Counted from the first letter of the stretch, positions 1 to 9,058 are shown. The stretch: 64,000 nucleotides of DNA from an uncultured Eubacteriales bacterium (GCA_900316555.1 ONDL01000001.1:35611-99610), one strand, 5' to 3'. Notes: generated by a model not told the origin, from the letters alone. Program-made: numbers and translations.

Positions 1-15
1 AAACATACCATCCAT
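1..15 (-). CDS. Possible start of A/V-ATPase proteolipid subunit K (partial, 5 codons)
   Basis: The stop codon of the ATPase subunit I gene (TAA, minus strand) shares its last base with an ATG that opens the next reading frame (Met-Asp-Gly-Met-Phe) before the window ends. In A/V-type ATPase operons the proteolipid subunit K usually follows subunit I, so position suggests ntpK. Five codons carry no family signal. The identity is inference from operon order only. Confidence 0.3.
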
Positions 16-2003
16 TATTTGTTATCCTCCTGAATTTTAATGTATTTACTCTGAAGCGAGAACGGCTCGAACTCCTTGCCGCCGCCTTCGTAGAATTTGC
101 TGAACATCTCAACGTACTGCAATCTCATCGTGTGAACGTAAGAGCCGAGGGCGTTGAGTCCTATGTTGATCAGGTGACCTGCGATGAAGATGATCACCAT
201 GAAGATGAATCCAACCACGCTTTTGCCCATCATGGTCGCGAGCATATTGAATACCTGCGCCATAACGCCGGTCGTCAGACCGAGAGCCAGCAGACGCGAG
301 TAGCTGAGCAGGTCGCTGATGTAGCTTGTAACGTCGTAAAGTGACGCGAGACCGCCGATAGCCTTGCCGACGATGCCCTTCTTGCCGCGTCCCTGAGTGA
401 GCACAAGACCGACAGCGCAGCCGATAGCGATTACCGCGCCGACCGTAACAAGTACAGGAGCGAGGAACATTCCCGCTGCGAGAACCGCTAAGCCGATAAG
501 CAGCAGCATCCACAGTCCCGTGTCAAAGAATGCCGCGGCGTAGTCCTTCTCGCGGAAGCAGACCACGAACTTGCAGCCCATGCCGACGAGGATATGCACC
601 AGACCGAAGGCGATAGAGATCACCATCAGCAGCAGCGCGTCCTTCTGCGGGTCGAGAGTCGGCCACGGCAGGAGCTTTGCCATCGTCATGTCGGTAGTGC
701 CCGCGAAGTAGTTGTACAGAGAAGCGGGCGCGTCGCCGAAGATAGAGCCGAATACCAGACCCCAGACGGTGGTTGAAATGCCGCAGTACTGGAAGAGCTT
801 GAGGTTGTTGCGCATCTTCTTGTCGGGCTTGAACACCTTGAGGGCGATGCCGATAACTATAACCATCAGCAGTCCGTAGCCCGCGTCTGAGAACATCATT
901 CCGAAGAAGAAGTAGAAGAAGAACGCGAGCAGCGGCGTCGGGTCGAGGTCGCCCTTGCCGGGCGGCGAGTACATCGTCAGAATGCCCTGAGCGGGCTCGG
1001 CGAATTTGTTGTTTTTGAGCTTGACGGGAGCGTCGTCGCCGGCGTCCTCAAAGTCGACTGTGCAGGTCGCGACTCTCTCGCACAGCTCTTTTAGCTTTTC
1101 GCAGTCGTCCTCGGGGACAAAGCCCTCGATGATGAATACGTGCTTTGAGTGGTCGAGGTTGTTTATCACGTTGTACTTGTCCGCTCTTATGCGGAAGTAG
1201 TCCTGAGTGATCTTGATGTCGCTGCGCCTGGGTACTAAGGACTTGATCTCGTCCTCAGCCATTTCGTTTTCGAGCCTGAGACGTTCGCTCTTTTCGCGGA
1301 GTCTTTCCGACTTGACCTTCGGGATTTTGCTCGTGGCTCCCATAGGTCTCGCAAAGCCGAGGGTACGCAGTACGTCCTCAGCCATTGTCCTTTGGCTCTG
1401 AGGAACGAAGATGACGGCGCAGGTCATCGCTTCCTCGCTGTGATCGATTTCGGTGACGAATTCGAGCTTCGGGTTCTCCGCCGCTATCGCTTCCTTTAGA
1501 GCTGCCTCGGAGTACTGCTCGGGGAAGGTGCCGACAAAGACGGCGGTGGATTTGGTTTCTGTCGTGTTGAGCGGGATATCGAGTTTCTGCCAAGCCTCGA
1601 GCTGTACGAGCTGAGTCGCGATCCTCGTCCTCTCGGCGGAGTTGTCGCTGCGCTTCTTGTCGAGCTCAGCGAGCCGCTTGCAGATCGAGATGACCTCGCC
1701 CGACTTCGCAGCGATCTCGCCGATCTCGTCGGGGTCGACCTCGCGTCTGCCCTTAAGGGAGGCTAGCATTCCGCCCTTTTCGGGAGAAACGCTGTCGAGG
1801 ATCTTAAGCGCCTGTTCCGTCAGTGTGACGTTGCGCTCAAAGACCTGCATTGGCCGGCTCATATCAACGCGCTCAAAACCGCTGCGGGATTTTTCGACCC
1901 TCTTTATCTGAACGAGCGCGCTGTCCTGCAAGTGCTCGAGCAGCCGCTTTCTGTCCTGACGGAGGGCGACGATCCTGACGGTTTTCATTTTTGCTTTTGC
2001 CAA
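15..2003 (-). CDS. ntpI: A/V-type ATPase subunit I (membrane stator, a-subunit)
   Basis: This 662-residue protein is the membrane stator subunit of an A/V-type ATPase, forming the ion half-channels beside the proteolipid ring. The first half (about 1-340) is the soluble, partly helical cytoplasmic arm. The second half holds about seven membrane segments. The family hallmark SDLLSYSRLLALGL lies near residues 563-576 and carries the essential membrane arginine. I chose the TTG start at 2003, because GTGGTGAAG lies just upstream of it, while the ATG five codons inside (1988) has no ribosome binding site. It follows the coiled-coil subunit gene by 41 bp, and its stop overlaps the next start, so it is operon-encoded. 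Whether the enzyme moves Na+ or H+, or makes or hydrolyses ATP, cannot be told from this subunit. Confidence 0.95.
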   Translation of the reverse strand: MAKAKMKTVRIVALRQDRKRLLEHLQDSALVQIKRVEKSRSGFERVDMSRPMQVFERNVTLTEQALKILDSVSPEKGGMLASLKGRREVDPDEIGEIAAKSGEVISICKRLAELDKKRSDNSAERTRIATQLVQLEAWQKLDIPLNTTETKSTAVFVGTFPEQYSEAALKEAIAAENPKLEFVTEIDHSEEAMTCAVIFVPQSQRTMAEDVLRTLGFARPMGATSKIPKVKSERLREKSERLRLENEMAEDEIKSLVPRRSDIKITQDYFRIRADKYNVINNLDHSKHVFIIEGFVPEDDCEKLKELCERVATCTVDFEDAGDDAPVKLKNNKFAEPAQGILTMYSPPGKGDLDPTPLLAFFFYFFFGMMFSDAGYGLLMVIVIGIALKVFKPDKKMRNNLKLFQYCGISTTVWGLVFGSIFGDAPASLYNYFAGTTDMTMAKLLPWPTLDPQKDALLLMVISIAFGLVHILVGMGCKFVVCFREKDYAAAFFDTGLWMLLLIGLAVLAAGMFLAPVLVTVGAVIAIGCAVGLVLTQGRGKKGIVGKAIGGLASLYDVTSYISDLLSYSRLLALGLTTGVMAQVFNMLATMMGKSVVGFIFMVIIFIAGHLINIGLNALGSYVHTMRLQYVEMFSKFYEGGGKEFEPFSLQSKYIKIQEDNK

Positions 2004-2044
2004 ATAGCTTCACCACACTTTTGATGATAGTTTTGTTTTTTAGT

Positions 2045-2356
2045 TTAACGCAGAATTGCTTCCGCCGCGTCGAGGACAACCCTGCCGCGGTTTTTCTCAG
2101 CGGTCGCCGAGATATCCGCACACTGCGAGCCTGCCAAGGCTCTGGCTTCCTCAAGCGCCTTTTCCGCCTCAGCCCTTGCCTGCTCCAGCGACCTTTCGCA
2201 CTTCTCGCGGGCAGCCTGTTCGCGCTTTTCAATCAGCGCGGCGGCGTCCTTTTTTGCCTGCGCGGCGCGCTCCTGAGCGTCTGCCTTTGCCTGTGCCTCA
2301 CGCTCGCCGCATTCTTCCTCGGCGGCGCGGATAGCGTCCAATATATCCTTAGCCAT
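2045..2356 (-). CDS. A/V-type ATPase coiled-coil stalk subunit (G/H-like)
   Basis: This 103-residue protein is almost entirely charged heptad-like sequence rich in Ala, Glu, Lys and Arg, with no hydrophobic segment. That is the look of the peripheral-stalk G/H subunit that pairs with subunit E to brace the catalytic head. It is the first gene of the ATPase operon, the usual place for this subunit. The start at 2356 (MAKDILDAI) has GGAAAGGAGA directly upstream. A longer frame reaching 2473 would cross the promoter and has no site of its own. Low-complexity coiled coils are hard to assign by sequence alone, so the call rests on context as much as on content. Confidence 0.75.
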   Translation of the reverse strand: MAKDILDAIRAAEEECGEREAQAKADAQERAAQAKKDAAALIEKREQAAREKCERSLEQARAEAEKALEEARALAGSQCADISATAEKNRGRVVLDAAEAILR

Positions 2357-2425
2357 AGTCTCTCCTTTCCGTAAGATGAAGGATTGCTTACGATTAATAA
2401 TCGTTGACTGACCTATATAACAATA

Positions 2426-2454
2426 AATATACCACATTTTGACGGAGAAATCAA
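2426..2454 (-). promoter_or_regulatory. Promoter of the ATPase operon
   Basis: On the minus strand a -35 TTGATT (2454-2449) and a -10 TATATT (2431-2426) are separated by exactly 17 bp, 70 bp before the first ATPase start. TGG precedes the -10. Confidence 0.65.
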
Positions 2455-2572
2455 TAAAAATATTCATTTTCAACTGTACAAATTCATCAAAGTGCGGCTA
2501 TTTTTGACAGTTTTGCAATCCTGATGAAAAAATGTGCATAAACCGATTTTTGACTGAATTATGTCGAAGCGG

Positions 2573-2601
2573 TTGACAGCGAATGCCAAACATAATAAAA
2601 T
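2573..2601 (+). promoter_or_regulatory. Promoter of ybaK-RND operon
   Basis: A perfect -35 TTGACA (2573-2578) and a -10 TAAAAT (2596-2601) with a 17-bp spacer lie 33 bp before the ybaK start. This is the only strong promoter seen ahead of ybaK and the overlapping exporter gene. Confidence 0.75.
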
Positions 2602-2634
2602 AAAACCAAACCGAAATGTATGGAAGGTAAACAT

Positions 2635-3126
2635 ATGAAAAAAGAGATAAAAACCAACGTCATGCGCCTGCTCGAGCGCGAGGGTGTGGATTATATCGCC
2701 CACGAGTATCCCCACGGCAAGGAAGCGGTCGACGGCGTGACGGTAGCGTCCCTTTTGGGGCAGGATCCCGCCTGCGTGTTCAAGACTCTGGTGACAAAGG
2801 GACACAGCGGCGGATACTTCGTGTTCGTCGTGCCCGTCGAAAAGGAGCTTGACCTCAAGAAATGCGCTCGCAGCGTGGGTGAGAAGAGCGTCGAGATGAT
2901 TCACGTCAGGGACATCACAAAGGTCACGGGATATGTGCGCGGCGGCTGTTCGCCGCTGTGCATGAAGAAGCCTTATCCAACGGTTTTCCACGAGAGCGCG
3001 GGCAGTATTGACCGCATCATCGTCAGCGCGGGCAAAATCGGCTATCAGATCGACCTTGCGCCCGGGAATCTGCTCAGGCTTTCGAATGGCACGCTTGCCG
3101 ACATCATCAAACAGGAGAGTATATGA
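2635..3126 (+). CDS. ybaK: YbaK/EbsC-family aminoacyl-tRNA deacylase (Cys-tRNA(Pro) type)
   Basis: This 163-residue YbaK-fold protein belongs to the family that hydrolyses mischarged tRNAs in trans, typically Cys-tRNA(Pro). The family pattern is clear: an N-terminal REGVDYIAHEYPH segment, FKTLVTKG with the conserved lysine, a VPVEKELDLKK strand-helix, and the glycine-rich VTGYVRGGCSPL loop followed by the KPYPTVFHES segment. I placed the start at 2635 because GGAAGG sits seven bases ahead. The ATG at 2620 is part of that binding site. Its final bases overlap the start of the RND exporter by four (ATGA), so the two are translated together, although no functional link between them is known. Substrate specificity within the family is inferred. 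Confidence 0.9.
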   Translation: MKKEIKTNVMRLLEREGVDYIAHEYPHGKEAVDGVTVASLLGQDPACVFKTLVTKGHSGGYFVFVVPVEKELDLKKCARSVGEKSVEMIHVRDITKVTGYVRGGCSPLCMKKPYPTVFHESAGSIDRIIVSAGKIGYQIDLAPGNLLRLSNGTLADIIKQESI

Positions 3127-6100
3127 TTTCAAAATTCAGTGTAAAAAAACCGATGACGATATTCGTTGCGGTGATAATGGTGATCGTGCTCGGCGTAGTG
3201 GCTTTTACGCGAATGACGCCCGATTTGCTGCCGAACATGGACTTGCCCTACGCGATGGTACTGACCACATACGCAGGTCAGACTCCCGAAACCGTCGAAA
3301 AGGAAGTGACAAAGCCGCTTGAGCAGTCGCTCGCAATAGTCGACGGCGTAAAGCAGCTGACCTCGCAGTCGGCTGAGAACTATTCGCTCCTTATAATCGA
3401 GTTCAACGACGGCACCGACATGAACACCGCGACGGTGGATATGCGTACGTCGATCGACGCCGTAGCCGACGCGTGGAGCGACACGATAGGCACGCCGTAT
3501 CTCATCAAGCTCAACCCGAATATGCTGCCCGTCGCGATGACGGCGGTGGACTATGAGGGCAAGGACAGGGGCGAGATCTCGTCATTCGTCAGCGACGAGC
3601 TGATCAACAAGCTCGAGGGCGTTGACGGCGTTGCATCCGTGTCAAAGAAGGGCTTGCTCACCGAGCGCGAGAACATTGTGCTCTCGCAGAAGAAGCTCGA
3701 TAAGCTGAACAAAAAAATAACCGCCGCGCTCGACAGCAAGTTTGCCGACGCGGAGGATAAAATCAAGGAAGCGCGTTCCGAGCTCGACAAGAATGTCGCC
3801 GCCGCCGAGGACGGCGCGGGAGTTATCTCGTCCTCACTCGACGAGATTTCGAACCAGCAGGCGCAGCTCGGCGAACAGCTCGCGGACGCTCAGACTCAGG
3901 CGGACGACGGCAAGACAAAGATGCTCTCCGCGAAGATGGAGCTGCTCGATCAGAAGGCAACTCTTGCGCAGACAAAGCAGGTGCTCGAACTCAGCTCCAA
4001 CGCTCTGCTCACGATAAAGGCGGGCTACAACGACCTGCTCAAAACAAAAGCCGAGCTGAGCGACCGCATAGACGCGCTGACGAAGCTCAACGACCGCTAC
4101 ATCTCGGCGCTCGAGGAGCTTTTAAGCCCCGAGACGACCCCCGAAAGGCGGCAGGAGCTCAATGACGAGCTAGAGAAAATCGACAGGGAGCTCGAGCCGT
4201 ACGGTATAAAGAAGGAAGGGCTGGCGGCTGCTATTGCGGCTGCGAATGCGGCTCTGGCGCAGGCGGATTCCTCTATCGGGGAGCTCAACCAAAAGCTGCG
4301 CGACCTCGGAACGGACTTTGACTCAATCGATAATACGATAAACAGCCTCAGCGAGCAAATCGCGCAGATTAACTCGGGCATTGAACAGATAGACGCGGCG
4401 ATTTCGGGACTTGACGACCAGACTCTGACCGTCAGCCAGGCGCTCGCGACGATAAGTCAGCAGCAGTCGAACGCGGACTTCCAGATGTCCTCGGCAGTTG
4501 CGGCGCTGACCGCGAAGCAGACCGAGGTGACCGCGGCTGCGGCACAGCTCGACGCGGCACAGAAGGAGCTTGACTCCTCGCTCGAGCAGATTTCAGAGCA
4601 AAAGAAAACCGCTGCGGACGCGGCTGATATGGACGGCAAGGTCACGCTCGACAACGTGTCGGGTATTCTGATGGCTCAGAGCTTTTCGATGCCTGCGGGC
4701 TATGTCAGCGACGACAACGGCGGCAGGTATCTTGTACGCGTCGGCGACGAGGTTCGTTCGGAACAGGCTCTCAGCGACCTTGTGCTCTTTGACACGAAAA
4801 TCGACAGCGTCGGCGTTGTCAGGCTCAGCGACGTTGCCGACGTTTTCATAAGCGACAACTCCGACGAGATCTACGCCAAAATCGACGGCAACGACGGCGT
4901 TATACTCAGTTTCTCGAAGCAAAGCAACATCGCGACCTCGACCGTCTGCAACAACCTCAACGCCGAGATGCGCGAGCTCGAGGAAAAGTACGACGGACTG
5001 AAATTCAGAAATCTCTACAGCCAGGGCGACTACATAGCGGTCATCATCGGCAGCGTGCTCCAGAACCTGCTGATGGGCGCGGTCTTGGCGATAATCATAC
5101 TGTTCCTGTTCCTGCGCGACATAAAGCCCACGGTTATCGTCGCGTGCTCGATACCCGTCAGCGTGATTTTCGCGATAGTCATGATGTATATCAGCGGCAT
5201 TTCGCTCAACATGATCTCGCTCTCGGGACTCGCGATAGGTGTCGGAATGCTCGTCGACAACTCGGTCGTCGTAATCGAGAATATCTACCGCCTGCGCTCA
5301 AAGGGAATATCTGCACCCGCTGCGGCGGTGAACGGAGCGCGTCAGGTCGCGGGCGCGATAGCCGCCTCGACACTGACCACGATCTGCGTTTTCGTCCCGA
5401 TCGTCTTTGTACAGGGACTTACGCGCCAGCTCTTTGTCGACATGGCGCTCACTATCGGCTATTCGCTGATCGCAAGCCTTATCATCGCGCTGACATTGGT
5501 GCCTGCGATGAGCCAGCGGATGCTCCGCAAAATCCGCGACACAAAGCAGGGCGAGGGAAGGATGCTTCGCACCTACGAGCGCAGCCTGCGGTTCGTGCTG
5601 CGCCACAAGGCCGTTTCAATCATAGTGGTAATCGCGCTGCTCTTCGGCAGCGGACTCGCGGTATTCTCCCGCGGCTTCAGCTTCATGCCCGAGATGAGCG
5701 GCACCGAGGTCTCGGTGAGCGTAACGCTCTCGGACAACGCGACCTTTGACGAGACCGTCGAGGCTGCGGAGAAGGTCAACGAGGCTATGCTCAAATACGA
5801 CGAGTTCGAGACAGTCGGCGTTACCGTCGGCGGCTCGATGTCGCTGATGGGAATGTCTTTCGGCGGTTCCTCGGGCGACGCTGGCAGCATCACCGCCTAC
5901 GGCGTGCTCAAGTCCGACGCGACAAAGAAGGGAGCCGAGATCTCGAAGAAGCTCGAGGAGGAGCTTGACGGAATCGGCGAGATAACAATGGGCGGCTCGA
6001 CGACCTCGATGTCCTCAATGCTAGGCGACGGCAGCGTCCAGCTCAGGCTTATCGGCGACGACCTGCCAAAAATGCAGGAAGCGGCGAAGGATATCGCGGC

Positions 6101-7157
6101 TAATATGGAGGAGCTCGACAGCGTTTCGGAGTCCGACAGCGGCATGGGCGCGACTTCTCCCGAAATCAAGGTCACTGTTGACAGAGCGAAGGCTGCGGCA
6201 AAGGGTCTGACCGTCGCTCAGGTGTTCCAGCAGGTCGCGGCGGCCGTAGCAGAGGAAAAGACCTCCGTCACCCTGCGCGGCGAGGACGGAAAGAATATCG
6301 ACGTTGTGATCGTCAAGGACGATTCGAACAAGACGACCTCAGACACAGTCGGCAGCATTGACCTCACCTATACGGATTCCGAGGGCAAGGAGAAAAAGAC
6401 CTCGCTCTCGTCTGTGGCGGATATCGATGAAGCGGAGACGCTCGACATGATTCGCCGCACCGACCAGAAGCGCAACCTGATTATCTCGGGCACGGTCGCA
6501 GATGGTTACAGCCTGACCGCTGCGACGAACGACGTGCGCTCGATGATGGATTCCTACGACCTGCCCGCGGGCTGCACGGTCGAGTACGACGGCTCCGACA
6601 AGATGACGATGGAAGCCATGCAGCAGCTCTCGCTCATGCTCTTGCTCGGCGTTGTGATGATTTATCTCATCATGGTTGCGCAGTTCCAGAGTCTCAAGTC
6701 ACCGTTCATCATCATGTTCACGATCCCGCTTGCGTTCACGGGCGGCTTCCTCGGACTTCTCGTCACGGGCTTCGACGTCAGCGTAATCTCGATGATAGGC
6801 TTCGTAACGCTTTGCGGCATCATTGTCAACAACGGCATAGTTCTCGTCGACTACATCAACGTCCTGCGGCTCGGCGGCAAGGAAAGGGTAGAGGCGATCG
6901 TCGAGGCAGGCAAGACGCGTATGCGCCCGATATTCATTACGGCTTTGACTACGGTTCTAGGCTTGTCGGTAATGGCTCTCGGCATCGGAACGGGCGCTGA
7001 GATGATGCAGCCGCTCGCGATAGTATGTATCGGCGGACTGCTCTACGCGACGTTCATGACGCTCTTTGTGATTCCGCTGATTTACGATGCGTTCAACAAG
7101 AGGGAAATGAAGCGTGTTGAGGAAAAGGAGCTTGAGCTTCCGGAAGGCATGATATAA
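3123..7157 (+). CDS. RND-superfamily exporter (AcrB/SwrC type) with a long coiled-coil insertion
   Basis: This 1344-residue inner-membrane exporter is of the AcrB/SwrC class, driven by the ion gradient. One membrane helix at about 12-28 is followed by the first large extracellular loop. Five helices start near residue 635, a second loop follows, and a final bundle begins near 1165. The relay region reads LVDNSVVVIENI, with one acidic residue where AcrB has two. Residues of about 180-500 form a long Gln/Ala/Leu/Lys-rich coiled coil inserted in the first porter loop after a normal GVDGVASV motif; the fold resumes at SFSMPAGYV. Relatives are usually about 1050 residues, so the insertion accounts for the extra 300. 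There is no periplasmic adaptor gene nearby, as expected for a monoderm. The substrate is unknown. Confidence 0.9.
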   Translation: MISKFSVKKPMTIFVAVIMVIVLGVVAFTRMTPDLLPNMDLPYAMVLTTYAGQTPETVEKEVTKPLEQSLAIVDGVKQLTSQSAENYSLLIIEFNDGTDMNTATVDMRTSIDAVADAWSDTIGTPYLIKLNPNMLPVAMTAVDYEGKDRGEISSFVSDELINKLEGVDGVASVSKKGLLTERENIVLSQKKLDKLNKKITAALDSKFADAEDKIKEARSELDKNVAAAEDGAGVISSSLDEISNQQAQLGEQLADAQTQADDGKTKMLSAKMELLDQKATLAQTKQVLELSSNALLTIKAGYNDLLKTKAELSDRIDALTKLNDRYISALEELLSPETTPERRQELNDELEKIDRELEPYGIKKEGLAAAIAAANAALAQADSSIGELNQKLRDLGTDFDSIDNTINSLSEQIAQINSGIEQIDAAISGLDDQTLTVSQALATISQQQSNADFQMSSAVAALTAKQTEVTAAAAQLDAAQKELDSSLEQISEQKKTAADAADMDGKVTLDNVSGILMAQSFSMPAGYVSDDNGGRYLVRVGDEVRSEQALSDLVLFDTKIDSVGVVRLSDVADVFISDNSDEIYAKIDGNDGVILSFSKQSNIATSTVCNNLNAEMRELEEKYDGLKFRNLYSQGDYIAVIIGSVLQNLLMGAVLAIIILFLFLRDIKPTVIVACSIPVSVIFAIVMMYISGISLNMISLSGLAIGVGMLVDNSVVVIENIYRLRSKGISAPAAAVNGARQVAGAIAASTLTTICVFVPIVFVQGLTRQLFVDMALTIGYSLIASLIIALTLVPAMSQRMLRKIRDTKQGEGRMLRTYERSLRFVLRHKAVSIIVVIALLFGSGLAVFSRGFSFMPEMSGTEVSVSVTLSDNATFDETVEAAEKVNEAMLKYDEFETVGVTVGGSMSLMGMSFGGSSGDAGSITAYGVLKSDATKKGAEISKKLEEELDGIGEITMGGSTTSMSSMLGDGSVQLRLIGDDLPKMQEAAKDIAANMEELDSVSESDSGMGATSPEIKVTVDRAKAAAKGLTVAQVFQQVAAAVAEEKTSVTLRGEDGKNIDVVIVKDDSNKTTSDTVGSIDLTYTDSEGKEKKTSLSSVADIDEAETLDMIRRTDQKRNLIISGTVADGYSLTAATNDVRSMMDSYDLPAGCTVEYDGSDKMTMEAMQQLSLMLLLGVVMIYLIMVAQFQSLKSPFIIMFTIPLAFTGGFLGLLVTGFDVSVISMIGFVTLCGIIVNNGIVLVDYINVLRLGGKERVEAIVEAGKTRMRPIFITALTTVLGLSVMALGIGTGAEMMQPLAIVCIGGLLYATFMTLFVIPLIYDAFNKREMKRVEEKELELPEGMI

Positions 7158-7161
7158 TATG

Positions 7162-7193
7162 AAAAACGGAGAGCTTTCGCCCTCCGTTTTTTT
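7162..7193. terminator. Bidirectional terminator between the RND gene and the XRE regulator
   Basis: ACGGAG and CTCCGT pair around a 10-base loop, preceded by AAAAA and followed by TTTTTTT. It can stop the exporter transcript on the plus strand and the regulator transcript on the minus strand, whose stop codon it touches. Confidence 0.75.
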
Positions 7194-8709
7194 AATATGG
7201 CAGCTGTAATTCCCAGTCCTTAAGCAATTCTCTGAGCTGCGCTTCCTTCTCAATCGGCACTTCGAAATAGATCACCGTGTACTCGTTTATCGATACATAT
7301 GAGATGTTCTGTCCGGTCGTCTCGGTGTAGAACGCGTTGAACGAGAAATCCTGCGTGGTGTATCTCGTTAAATCCTGCGTGGTGTATCTCGTTGTAAGGC
7401 GCGGAGTTGAGCGGATCTTGTTTTTAAGATCGCCGAATGTCTCGAGCGCCGAGAACAGACCTTTTTCCTGAGTAAACTCGTCAAACTCCATGAGCATGAT
7501 GCTGAAGGCGTTGTTTTCGGGGTGCGCTGTCAGGCACGAGGTGATGTAAAGCTCCTCTCTGCCCTTTATTGTGTTATCAACCGTCATTCCGTGAGCCTCC
7601 ATGTAATCTGTGAAGCTCTCCGAGGTGATACGTTCGTTTTGAAGGTCGTACAGCACGTTCGCGTTGTTTATAATGAAAGAGAATACCGCGCAGACGATAA
7701 TCGCCGTACCTCCCGCGATGATCAGCCGCAGCGCCTTGACGTGCCTTATCACGAGCACGATTCCCGCGGCAGCCACAGCCGCTGCCCACAGAATCGGCAG
7801 CAGGAAGAGAAAGACTCTCAGCGGCTGGTTTTCGGTGATAAAGGTGTTGAGCCAGCCGAAGATGATAGGCGACGCCGGCAGTGTGAAAAACGCTGTCACA
7901 AAGAGGAAGTCCCTCGCGATACGCAGGATAACGAGCCTTTTGCCGCCTGTCTGATGAGTTTTGCACAGCCTGCGGTCGCGGTAGTGGGGTGTGGATTTGA
8001 GCAGCTTTGAAAGCTCCTCGACGCTTTCGACTTCTCTCTTGTCAACGCACAGCCGCGACTTGTTCTGCATTTTAAGGATAAAATACGCGTCGGTCTCGGT
8101 GATCGAGCGGATATTCGCGTAGAACAGGCTCAGCGGCTCGGCATTTTCCTCCTCGATCTCGAGGTGGTCATAGAAGAACCTCAGCGAGCAGGGGTGATTT
8201 GTGCCGAAGCCCGCTGCTTTTTTCGTGAGGATAATTCCGATGACCATAAGCGTTATTCCCGCCAAAAGACAGAGCAGAGCCGCTATGCCATAGCGGTAAA
8301 TAAAATCCCATGTCGTGTGCTCGAAAGCGTAGCGCGTGTTATATATATTGTATTTGAAGAACAGCATCATGCCGCAGAGAACGCCCAAAAGCAGCGCGAC
8401 TGAAATCAGAACCGTTGCCGCAGGATTCCCGACAGAGCGCATTGCAGCACGAATATCTTTTTTCTTTGTAAGAATATTAACCGAGGATATCGGCTGCGGA
8501 ATGCTCTCCGTTTCGGGCTTGCCGAGCAGAGCGTCCACCGTGGTGCCGAAAATCCCGCTGAGCTTGAGCAGCAGATCGACCGAGGGCATAGTCCTGTCGT
8601 TTTCCCACTGGCTCACGCTCTGACGGGTTACGAAGAGCTGATTTGCGAGCGCCTCCTGAGAGAGGCCTTTATCTTTTCTGTGTTGTTGAAGATTTTGTCC
8701 GAAGTTCAT
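7192..8709 (-). CDS. Membrane-anchored XRE-family transcriptional regulator
   Basis: This 505-residue protein begins with a Cro/C1-type helix-turn-helix (about 5-60; LSQEALANQLFVTRQSVSQW). A cytoplasmic linker, about five hydrophobic membrane segments (two near 97-160, three near 265-355) and a C-terminal domain of about 150 residues follow. It looks like a one-component sensor that binds DNA inside and reads a signal in or across the membrane. The C-terminal part carries a perfect 24-bp tandem duplication (7346-7393) giving two copies of an eight-residue unit around RYTTQD. It starts 10 bp after the small membrane protein gene, with GAGG as a modest binding site. The target and the signal are unknown. 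Confidence 0.8.
   Translation of the reverse strand: MNFGQNLQQHRKDKGLSQEALANQLFVTRQSVSQWENDRTMPSVDLLLKLSGIFGTTVDALLGKPETESIPQPISSVNILTKKKDIRAAMRSVGNPAATVLISVALLLGVLCGMMLFFKYNIYNTRYAFEHTTWDFIYRYGIAALLCLLAGITLMVIGIILTKKAAGFGTNHPCSLRFFYDHLEIEEENAEPLSLFYANIRSITETDAYFILKMQNKSRLCVDKREVESVEELSKLLKSTPHYRDRRLCKTHQTGGKRLVILRIARDFLFVTAFFTLPASPIIFGWLNTFITENQPLRVFLFLLPILWAAAVAAAGIVLVIRHVKALRLIIAGGTAIIVCAVFSFIINNANVLYDLQNERITSESFTDYMEAHGMTVDNTIKGREELYITSCLTAHPENNAFSIMLMEFDEFTQEKGLFSALETFGDLKNKIRSTPRLTTRYTTQDLTRYTTQDFSFNAFYTETTGQNISYVSINEYTVIYFEVPIEKEAQLRELLKDWELQLPY
7346..7393. repeat. Perfect 24-bp tandem duplication within the XRE regulator
   Basis: Two identical 24-bp units (7346-7369 and 7370-7393) lie head to tail in frame, duplicating eight residues in the extracytoplasmic part of the regulator. 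Perfect identity suggests a recent event or an assembly artefact. Confidence 0.9.
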
Positions 8710-8719
8710 GTCTGACGCC

Positions 8720-8902
8720 TCATTTCAAAAGACCGTCTTTGTCGTAGTATTCCTTGTCGACGAATTCGTCCTGATCGTCAAGGTTGTATTCGCTGTTTTT
8801 GAAGAGTCCCGAGCCGAACCTGAACTGCTCGTTGCGGTTCCTCACGAACGCGACGCCGATGATTACGATAATGATGATTAACGGAATAAGAAGCCATCCC
8901 AT
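8720..8902 (-). CDS. Small single-span membrane protein, partner of the XRE regulator
   Basis: This 60-residue protein has one long hydrophobic stretch near its N-terminus (about 3-20, LLIPLIIIIVIIG) and a charged, acidic C-terminal tail rich in Asp, Glu and Tyr. I placed the start at 8902 because GGAGGTGAG lies just upstream. A longer frame to 8950 runs into the promoter. It is the first gene of a two-gene unit, 10 bp ahead of the XRE regulator, so it may be the regulator's membrane partner or its regulated target. No family is recognised. Confidence 0.75.
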   Translation of the reverse strand: MGWLLIPLIIIIVIIGVAFVRNRNEQFRFGSGLFKNSEYNLDDQDEFVDKEYYDKDGLLK

Positions 8903-8930
8903 AGGCTCACCTCCCTTAGTTGTTGGCACC

Positions 8931-8959
8931 AGTATAATATTATTCTTCAAAAAAGTAAA
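8931..8959 (-). promoter_or_regulatory. Promoter of the small membrane protein-XRE operon
   Basis: On the minus strand TTTACT (8959-8954) and TATACT (8936-8931) are spaced by 17 bp, ahead of the start at 8902. Confidence 0.6.
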
Positions 8960-8975
8960 GAAAGTATCTCTTTAC
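8955..8975. promoter_or_regulatory. Inverted repeat over the -35 region, candidate XRE operator
   Basis: GTAAAGA (8955-8961) and TCTTTAC (8969-8975) form a perfect 7-bp dyad with a 7-bp gap overlapping the -35 element. Its position suits autorepression by the XRE protein encoded downstream. This is inference. Confidence 0.4.
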
Positions 8976-9023
8976 ATAGATTTTATGCGGGTTTTTGAGG
9001 TGTGTAAAGCCCCTGCTGCGGCC

Positions 9024-9058
9024 AAAAAACAACGGAGGTAAGCGCGCGTTTACCTCCG
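9024..9058 (-). terminator. Terminator of the methyltransferase-glycosyltransferase operon
   Basis: CGGAGGTAA (9033-9041) pairs with TTACCTCCG (9050-9058). On the minus strand it is followed by TTGTTTTTT. The hairpin overlaps the stop codon of the glycosyltransferase. Confidence 0.75.
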
